The notes beneath the pieces are model-generated. The model did no database searches. It worked only from the letters and a program-made list of their open reading frames with translations, and had not been told where the DNA came from. Shown here piece by piece: positions 58,101-64,000 of a stretch of 64,000 nt of DNA (positions are counted from its first letter, which is position 1; every line of letters starts with the position of its first letter). The stretch lies in the NCBI GenBank assembly GCA_029948255.1, contig JALIZF010001790.1, positions 62,001-126,000 of the forward strand. The letters are read 5' to 3'. The position numbers and the translations under genes were made by a program. This DNA is from Telmatactis stephensoni. Lineage: Eukaryota; Cnidaria; Anthozoa; Actiniaria; Isophelliidae.

Positions 58101-61100
58101 TCATGTCCGGCCATTGACCAGCCGTTATTTTGAGCCCTGAAAGGTGGTCAAATCTTACAGAGGTGAATCACATGGACCAGTTAAGATGAATAACACAGCA
58201 AACTGTAAGAAGTTCTCCCCCATCATTTTCATATTTAACGTCACCATGTAATTTTCAACCAATGAGCGGATGTTATTTTGTGCACAATTTCATTTGCATG
58301 TTTAAAGTCAGCCAATGTCAAACAATATACCCGTGAAATAGTACTAACTATTTTGTACAAAATAGCACTGGTTGAACAATAGAAAAAAATAGAAATAGTA
58401 TAAAATTGTAAAACTTAGTATTAGTATTATTTCACGGATATATTGTTTGCACTCTACAGGATCATAAGCCTATTTCTGGCTATTCTATGATTATTAAAAT
58501 TGAAAAGATGAATAATGAAAACTATTAATCAACAAGGTTTTTGCCAAATTTCAAATGTTACTATACATTTCATTGCACTGTGAAAAAAGGACAGTTTACT
58601 AATCAGAACTTATCAGTAACATCAAAATGTAGTGGCAGTAATTTAGAGATTGGAGGCATAATTAAAAATTCATTATTCTTACAAATACCTACCAGAAAAC
58701 AAGAAAATGGGAAATTCAGGATAATGCTGCTCAAGCCATGTAAAACAAACATCTAACGCACTCTGCGTAAACCAGGCATCCTGTTTTGTGTCCTCGGACC
58801 ACAAATCGATGATGTTTGCCTGCTTCTCTGTTTGGCTGACCTGAAATTAACAAATATATAAATGATTTAAAATAGCAAATGTAAGGATATACCCAACATA
58901 TGAGCATTTTAGATGCCTTTATACAGGTATATTGAAATTCTGTAAAGCTTCATTTTAGGCCGAAATATTGTACAAACTATCCCCTGACAACTTTTATGGG
59001 AATGTTAGCTAAACATCATGGTTGATTTTCATTTGGGTTAATATCACAATAAATTGTGATTGACAGGAGGGAGAACACCTATTGGCAGTATTTTGCTGTT
59101 AAGTCTGGGCTACATGTAGTTCACACACATAGAAAAGAAAAGAGACAGTAAAACAAATTAAATGGACATGTAAGGGTAAGTAACTAGAAATACTGTACCA
59201 ACCTTGGCAATGACGTAGCAGCCATGAATAGACAGCCCACGCTTACCATACCATTGACGTTGGTTTTCTCTCAATCTGAACGCTAATTCTAACTTCATCT
59301 TACAATCAATTATAACCACTGCCTCTCCTGGCTTGAGCTTGTCCAGAACAAACCTAGACAAAAAGAGGAAATGTATTATATTATATCAATAAAACATGTT
59401 GGCCAAATGCAGTATTTCAAAACATACATGTATGAGTACATGTAGACAAAACATCTCATACTCAAATGTAATTTATGAAACATTTGCTTTTTTGACATGA
59501 GTTTTTTAGGGGTTGAGCATGTGTGTGTGTGTGGGGGGGGGGTATGACAAACACTTAGTCTAAAATAATTTATCTAGTCTTTTATCTGCAAATAAAACCG
59601 TCATTCCAATAGAGCCTATTTTGCTGTGGTTTGGGGTGGTTTTGCTTGTAAACATTAAATATTGCTACATTTATCAACAGTTAAAAATAATATACCTGTA
59701 ATAATCTCCCTGGTGTTTTGTTCTGATGAGGTGACTGACATAATCCCAGTGATTTGACATGAAGTCTTTCAAGGACTTTTCATTGTGATTCCTTTTATCA
59801 ACAGGCTGTGTAAGAAGGACACGCTGAACAGAATTGTAGATTTCGTACACATAATCGAATTCAGGACACTTCTTGGGGTGGTCTTGGTTGCATGAGCCAA
59901 AAGCAAAATCAATACACAGCTCCCTGCATTCAGAGTGTCGTTCAATCTGCAATACATTCAATTTCTTCTTAAAATCTTTCCTTATTTACTGCATACATGT
60001 ATAATACGTAACATAATTATCAAGAATTACCCATTGTTCACCTGAATTATCACTCCATTTCCAATAAATCAATATGATAACAACTGATCAGTGTGATAAC
60101 AACTGATAAACATATATGTCCAATAAAAATTGATTAGCTTAGGCATTGATGTTTGGTATACAAATGTATACTCTATCAAGTATTGTAGAAACAAGGCCCA
60201 TCGTCATTGGTTGTGTTCCAAAATATCAACATGAACTTGACTGTATGAAAAATGATTCAGCCAGTATACCAGAAACCGTGGACAGCAGTTTCGACCTTGT
60301 TAGGTCTCATCAGCACGGTGGACTGGTATACTGATATAAGTTCCCACAGTATGGATATAGTGAAATGGAAAGAATCTTTCCATTTCACCATGAACTTGAC
60401 TATCATAAAGTCTTACCAATTTGGAAAATCTAGTTTTGAGGAACCTTTGATATCTTCGACACATTCCTTCCATTGCACCAGGCCAATTTCTTCCAAAAGG
60501 GACTCCAATTCATCAAAGTTTGAATGGCCACAGTCATCACAAATGTTGCATAGGCCTGCTAACATTGTATTCATTCGAAAATTCTTTGGCAAATGAGTGT
60601 AGATGTAGCTCCTCTTAGCCCCATTGGGGTATTCTACAAGGTACTGTTTCACAACGTCCTGAATTGAATGTTGCCAGTATCTCACACCGGTTTCTTTCTC
60701 ATTAACAATTACACTTCTGCAAGAGGATGGACGTGAAATGTCGTCTCTGTGCAGGAACTCAAACAATTCTTCAATGACCTCTTTGCTGAGAACTTGTCTG
60801 GTGAACTTTAAACCAGGGGGAGGAACACCTCCCCTTCCAAACAGTGTTGCATGGACTCGTGCGGCTGTTATGGTGTTGTTTGCACACTGAAAGTATTTCA
60901 TGAGTACTGAATATGGAAAGTCATTGGCAACAATAGACAGGAGTCTCCTTTTCTCATCCCCATGGATATGCATCCGACCTAATTTTGAAGCGATCTCAGG
61001 ACGATTTTTAGGTCTGAAGTCCTGATCTCCATATATACCTTCTACAAGTTTGCTGTCTTTCAATGTGTTGCCAATCAAAATTTTGGACTTCAACTTTGTG

Positions 61101-61799
61101 CTTTGACTGTTGATTTCTCTGTTTACCTCCTGATTTTTACAGGCCTGGTAGTCTCTGGCCAAAGTTTTCAGTATCTTATCATCACTAGACAGTTTTTCTG
61201 AAGACTTTTTTAGATGTTTGAATTGAGTGAAGAGTTTCTGACTTGATAAAACATCACTTAACAGGCCATTTATGGAAATCTCATCTTCATTGCATAAACT
61301 GGAGGCAAATGAATAAATTCTTTCTAAAAATTCTCCTCTAATGGCCCTTCTATTTCTCTCGGCTTTCTTGGTAAGACTTCAAAGCCTGTTCTGCGGTCTG
61401 GTCACCAATGTTCACTAACAAAATGTTGTCAGTTTGCTCAGACTTGTTGGCCACTTGACATTCTACATTGTGAGTTGAAACTTTATCCTAAGGATAAAAA
61501 GAAATATAAATATTGTAGAGAGACAAAATATTTTGTTGATCATTTGGGCGAGTAAAATAATGCTTGCAAAACATCCAGATATCGATTCTCACCTCGAGTA
61601 CTTTCAAACGTTTTTCGACCACAATCCTTTCTCGACACAAACTACACAACTTTCTTTTCCGTGATTTATGCCTGCTAGAAGCAACAACTTCACAGAAGTC
61701 TTCTTCTTGTTTATTTGCAGTCAAAAGTTTTGGTTCTTTAACAGCGTCGTAGCCCCATTCCACGTGTTGAGGGCAACAGCATCGGCTTGTGAAAGCCAT
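55133..61799 (-). CDS. DDE-type transposase with C-terminal C76-like cysteine peptidase (seven exons)
   Basis: Exons (minus): 61799-61593, 61487-60417, 59946-59696, 59353-59203, 58840-58693, 57682-57465, 57028-55133. Exons 3-7 join in phase with good splice sites. Exon 1 has CSLCRERIVVEKR. Exon 2 is an unrecognised core (GLCNICDDCGHSNFDELESL). Exon 3 is Cys/His-rich. Exon 4 has VVIIDCKMKLEL (first Asp) and GKRGLSIHGCYV. Exons 5-6 give FLFSDNGPHYRNS (second Asp). Exon 6 has FFEAGEGKTVLDTHF (third acidic site). Exon 7 has a homeodomain-like helix set (KRTTFTAEQKEIMIHFY to QIKSWWSSYHRKRK), then eight 22-residue repeats. Next is a peptidase-like domain with GRNGSNACVFICLHFG (Cys) and LLFADSHTHVDSGPVI (Asp-Ser-His), like herpesvirus-type C76 tegument deubiquitinases and their animal relatives. 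Oddities: a one-base shift in exon 2 near 61362 and an unresolved exon 2/3 phase. Confidence 0.78.
55812..56368 (-). repeat. 66-bp coding minisatellite (22-residue repeats)
   Basis: Eight full units of GT(T/I)PIHQQTNPPSSSSTAHQ plus NT, and a partial ninth (GTIPIQQQSYSP). Units differ by a few silent or T/I changes. The number of units is a multiple of codons, so array length can change without breaking the frame. Likely a flexible Ser/Thr/Pro/Gln linker between the homeodomain-like and peptidase domains. Confidence 0.95.
57379..57420. repeat. Two perfect TTTTCACTAGTGAAAA palindromes
   Basis: At 57379-57394 and 57405-57420, 26 bp apart, inside an intron of the transposase gene next to the exon 6 donor. 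Confidence 0.85.
57975..58139 (+). mobile_element. 165-bp hAT-like MITE with 5-bp duplication
   Basis: Ends CAGGGCTCAAAATAA and TTATTTTGAGCCCTG, flanked by AAAGG on both sides (57970-57974, 58140-58144). The interior has repeated GACCGGTCAA/GGCCGGTCAA motifs. It lies in the intron between exons 5 and 6. Confidence 0.85.
60242..60388 (-). mobile_element. 147-bp hammerhead-bearing retroelement insertion
   Basis: Flanked by a 12-bp direct repeat CATGAACTTGAC (60230-60241 and 60389-60400), a retroposition-style duplication. On the minus strand it starts with a perfect 14-bp foldback (GTGAAATGGAAAGA, one-base spacer, then the complement). It then carries the hammerhead motif at 60333-60262. Short sequences of this kind occur in terminal repeats of Penelope-like elements and retrozymes. 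The exact source family is not established. Confidence 0.6.
60262..60333 (-). ncRNA. Type I hammerhead ribozyme
   Basis: Minus-strand core: CTGATGA (60313-60307), stem II GACCT-AACA-AGGTC (60306-60293), GAAAC (60292-60288), a two-base-pair stem III closed by TGCT, then GTC (60283-60281) as cleavage site. Stem I pairs CCGTG (60318-60314) with CACGG (60280-60276). It extends, past an internal loop TCCA/TTT, to CAGTATACCAG (60333-60323) with CTGGTATACTG (60272-60262), all perfect. All conserved core bases are present. The very short stem III is the form known from Penelope-like elements, which is thought to work best as dimers. It sits in the intron between exons 2 and 3, transcribed in sense with the gene. 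Confidence 0.85.
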
Positions 61800-62195
61800 C
61801 AAACATGACGAATAAGTCTCAAAAAATGTTATTTATGCAATATAAACTTAAATAAATCATTAAACTTCACTTCACGAATAAAAAATTCCTAAATTCGACG
61901 AGTTTTACGATGAAAAAGTCACTTGAAATATGAGAACATTACAAAATTCAAGATGGCGTCGTCAGAGCGATGCTTCTATGTGAATTTCAACACGAGTCCC
62001 ACGTAGGAAAACGGTAAAAATTGGCCGTGAGCATGATATTTAGCACTGGTACCCAAATTACAAAAGAAATTTGCATAAAACGCATTTTAATGAGCATTTT
62101 TGGTACGATTTCCACTCTGAACCAATCAGATTTCGCGAATTAATTAGATAATTAAATTTTTTTTTCACACTTTTTTATTTACTTTTGCCGTTGAC
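61800..62195. promoter_or_regulatory. Putative promoter/5' region of the inner transposase
   Basis: Lies between the start codon and the right inverted repeat. AT-rich and without ORF. Most likely includes the promoter and 5' untranslated region of the minus-strand gene. No specific motif is claimed. Confidence 0.4.
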
Positions 62196-62222
62196 CTCCC
62201 TAGTTCTTAGTCACATCCTTAC
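62196..62222 (-). repeat. Right 27-bp terminal inverted repeat of the inner element
   Basis: Exact inverse of 51559-51585. Followed by ATAA. Confidence 0.9.
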
Positions 62223-62226
62223 ATAA

Positions 62227-62533
62227 ACTCTTTTCATGCATTTTTGTATTTACACATATTATCAAATGTCTTAAAATTCCCAGGGGGGGGAATCTAAAAA
62301 CCTTCACAACACCCTAAAAGATACCAAGACCGTGATTTTTACCCCTAAAAGATACGATATATGGGAGTGCCCCAGTGTCATAAGTGTCATGATAATAAAA
62401 TAATAATACAATAATAACTGCTTGAGAGAAGTTATCAGTGTAAAAAAGATTGTCCATTTCATCTGGCTTAAAAAAACACGGAGCCGGATTTGTACCTCGA
62501 TCGCCTGCCCCAAAGGAGCCCTTCGAGTAATAA
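62227..62533. other. Remainder of the outer element's 3' part with a MITE fragment
   Basis: Sequence of the outer element right of the nested insertion. About 62281-62375 has G-rich ends (GGGGGGGAATC and GGGAGTGCCCC) like the TTATAA-flanked MITE at 49481. An ORF at 62304 is a shadow. Confidence 0.5.
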
Positions 62534-63334
62534 AATAATTACCATGCAGGAATGCGTTACTTACACTGAATAAATTAACACTGCTTCGTGGGCTTTCGAC
62601 CGTGTAGACAGAACATGAAGTCTCAAACGCGTCTTGAGGCGAAGAATTTTATTTTTTTTTGACAAAGTTAAAATGTTTCAATCAAATTGAAACTTCGCGA
62701 TGATGCTCTGCATATGATAAAGAAACAGCTCAGGAAGTAAGAACAAAATCGCCGGCGCAGTTTTGAAAATAATCAGGATAGCGCTCAAAGTAAACTTTTG
62801 AGGACTTGAAAAATATACTACAGTTCCTTTAGAAAATCAAATCTCGATGATTACGAAGAGAAATACCTTCGTACTTTCACAGTTTCATTCCATATATCAA
62901 ACAAATCTTTCGCTGCAAATTAGAGGTTCAGAAATAAATATTTTGTAAAGAAAATGGGCAATTTACGAATGCACTCGTACGAGCTCATCGTCACAAGACC
63001 GAAATGTTTTCTCGGATTATTCGAAATCAGCTCGAAATTTTTTTCTGATTTTCAGATATTTATTTTATTATATGCTATAGTTTATCGTGGCACTTTGGAT
63101 TTTTCTAGGTACCATCGTATTTGTTCGGAAATCAGGTTTCAGAAAATTTGATGTTTCTCTTATAAATCTGCTTTAATAAAAAGCAAATTCGAAATTTTTA
63201 CAAGTTTTAGAAATTTCCATCTTATTGCAGTGAAGTCTGAAAAATTGATGAAAATCGATTAAAAATAAGGTAGTTAAATGGCCATATCTAAATGCTCGGT
63301 ATGGCTGGTTGCGAACTGAGGTGAAATACCTTAA
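62534..63334 (-). repeat. Right terminal inverted repeat of the outer element
   Basis: About 801 bp, inverse of 47375-48174 with scattered differences. Ends GAAATACC then TTAA. Confidence 0.9.
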
Positions 63335-63366
63335 AAAAGCCGAGATCAAAAAAATGAGATTGATAG

Positions 63367-64000
63367 TCAAGATGTATTTTTACTAAGAATCTGAATAACT
63401 CTTTCGATTTCAACATAGGATCCCTTATTTTGAAACAATTTAAAAAGTAGGTTGTTTAAATCCTTTTTAAACGTATTTTTGGACAAATTCCTCGTTGAGA
63501 GGGGAATGGCGTTCCAAAGTCGCACACCTACACGAGAAATACAATTTAGCTGGATGTTAATTCTTGACTCGCGAGTATACAATTTTTGAGCTGTCAAAGA
63601 TCGAGTATTATAAGAATGAACATCAGAAACTGGCACAAAAAGCTTACATAAATAGGTAGGGGCCTTCTTATTGACAAAATCATGCATTAAATGTGCAGTT
63701 GACTGACAAAACATAATATTTAGTGGAGGAATCCTAGTTTTTATAAATAATGGAATGGCACTTTCCGTGAAGCTCACAAAAAGCACTTATTCCATAGTTT
63801 AAGTAGGGGTGGATCAATGACCAATATAAGGTTATTAAAGTTTTCTGGGGAACAAAATGTCTTTGTGATAAGACCAATGGATTTGCTGATTTAAGTGCAA
63901 GTATAATCAATATGAAGTAATGTAGAATCGCATTTGAGGTCCAATGATTTGGAATTTTATCCCTGCTAATTTACGTAATCTCAACAAAACAATACTTAAG
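63367..64000 (-). pseudogene. CR1/L2-like LINE, RT C-terminal fragment (runs off the window)
   Basis: On the minus strand the region upstream of 63786 gives a decayed HPYLNYGIS-like thumb motif. The ORF 63786-63367 then shows LMHDFVNKKAPTYLCKLF, HSYNTRSLTAQKLYTRESRI and RVGVRLWNAIPLSTRNLS with KNTFKKDLNNLLFKLF, the conserved C-terminal domain of CR1/L2-type LINEs. The outer Mutator-like element ends 33 bp beyond the LINE stop, so it may have landed in the LINE 3' region. Confidence 0.75.

Larger units (their letters stand above)
51559..62222 (-). mobile_element. 10.66-kb DDE transposon nested in the outer element
   Basis: The ends are identical 27-bp inverted repeats (51559-51585 and 62196-62222), beginning GTAAGGATGTGACTAAG when read inward. 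They are flanked by ATAA on both sides (51555-51558, 62223-62226). The left end lies 18 bp past the stop of the outer element's exonuclease, so the insertion fell between genes. Cargo is a seven-exon transposase-peptidase gene (minus), an F-box gene (plus, broken) and a helix-turn-helix ORF (minus). The superfamily is not resolved. The 4-bp duplication and the transposase family will be the keys. Confidence 0.85.
47375..63334 (+). mobile_element. Mutator-like element with about 800-bp terminal inverted repeats, carrying a nested transposon
   Basis: The sequence 47375-48174 is repeated in inverse at 62534-63334 with near identity. Each outer end reads TTAAGGTATTTCACCTC, so the ends are GGTATTTCACC flanked by TTAA. 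Between the repeats lie a Mutator-like transposase and a DEDDh exonuclease on plus, then a 10.66-kb second element. Subtracting it leaves an element of about 5.3 kb, a normal size. TTAA may be a 4-bp duplication or part of the palindromic end. Mutator-like elements usually make 8-11 bp duplications, so TTAA is unusual. Confidence 0.88.

Noticed and set aside
59715..59760. Hammerhead-like CTGATGAGG on the plus strand
   Set aside because: No GAAA box or paired stems follow. It lies in exon 3 of the transposase in antisense.

Overview
This is eukaryotic, AT-rich, intron-bearing DNA packed with transposable elements. I see no bacterial features and no gene that I would confidently call a single-copy host gene. 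The mix of families points to an invertebrate animal, most plausibly an anthozoan cnidarian (coral or sea anemone). That assignment is an inference from recognised family styles, not from a marker gene. The families are R2-like and other restriction-endonuclease-type LINEs, CR1/L2-like LINEs, a Penelope-like element, PIF/Harbinger, a Mutator-like element with an exonuclease, multi-copy RecQ-like helicase pieces, tyrosine-recombinase-like exons and many MITEs.

Layout. 1-4.5 kb: MITE duplications, a tRNA-type SINE and the 3' exons of a tyrosine-recombinase-like gene. 5-7.4 kb: decayed CR1/L2-like LINE. 7.8-9.1 kb: two unrecognised exons or ORFs. 10.7-12.8 kb: two tandem arrays. 12.8-16 kb (minus): decayed coiled-coil gene of a multicopy repeat family. 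16.4-18.2 kb: two restriction-endonuclease-type LINE 3' ends, head to head. 18.3-19.06 kb: a pure TTC tract of about 730 bp. 19.2-22.6 kb: an intact 1115-residue R2-like retrotransposon ORF. 22.7-25.3 kb: a 1-kb repeat (inverted partner at 45.4-46.4 kb) and another LINE 3' end. 26-30 kb: a CR1/L2-like LINE split by a Harbinger element with a TAA duplication. 30-32.4 kb: RecQ-like helicase remnant joined to an unrecognised ORF. 32.5-33.5 and 44.4-45.4 kb: long-period tandem repeats. 35.9-38.4 kb: a MITE pair, one copy split by a 507-bp Mutator-type element carrying a RecQ-like exon. 38.4-39.6 kb: a 10-bp minisatellite. 39.8-40.9 kb: 5' exons of a tyrosine-recombinase-like gene. 42.2-43.7 kb: Penelope-like element.

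The most interesting part is 47.4-63.3 kb, a transposon inside a transposon. The outer element has terminal inverted repeats of about 800 bp and TTAA at both ends. It encodes a Mutator-like transposase followed by a DEDDh exonuclease. Eighteen bases after the exonuclease stop lies a second, 10.66-kb element with 27-bp inverted repeats and an ATAA duplication. The inner element holds a seven-exon DDE-type transposase whose C-terminus continues through a homeodomain-like domain and a 22-residue repeat linker into a papain-like (C76-like) cysteine peptidase. It also holds an F-box/leucine-repeat gene and a small helix-turn-helix gene. An F-box adaptor and a possible deubiquitinase-type peptidase in one mobile element suggest ubiquitin-related cargo. 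One intron of the inner gene contains a complete-looking type I hammerhead ribozyme.

Most coding regions carry stops or frameshifts. The best preserved are the R2-like ORF, exons 3-7 of the inner transposase-peptidase and the small helix-turn-helix ORF.
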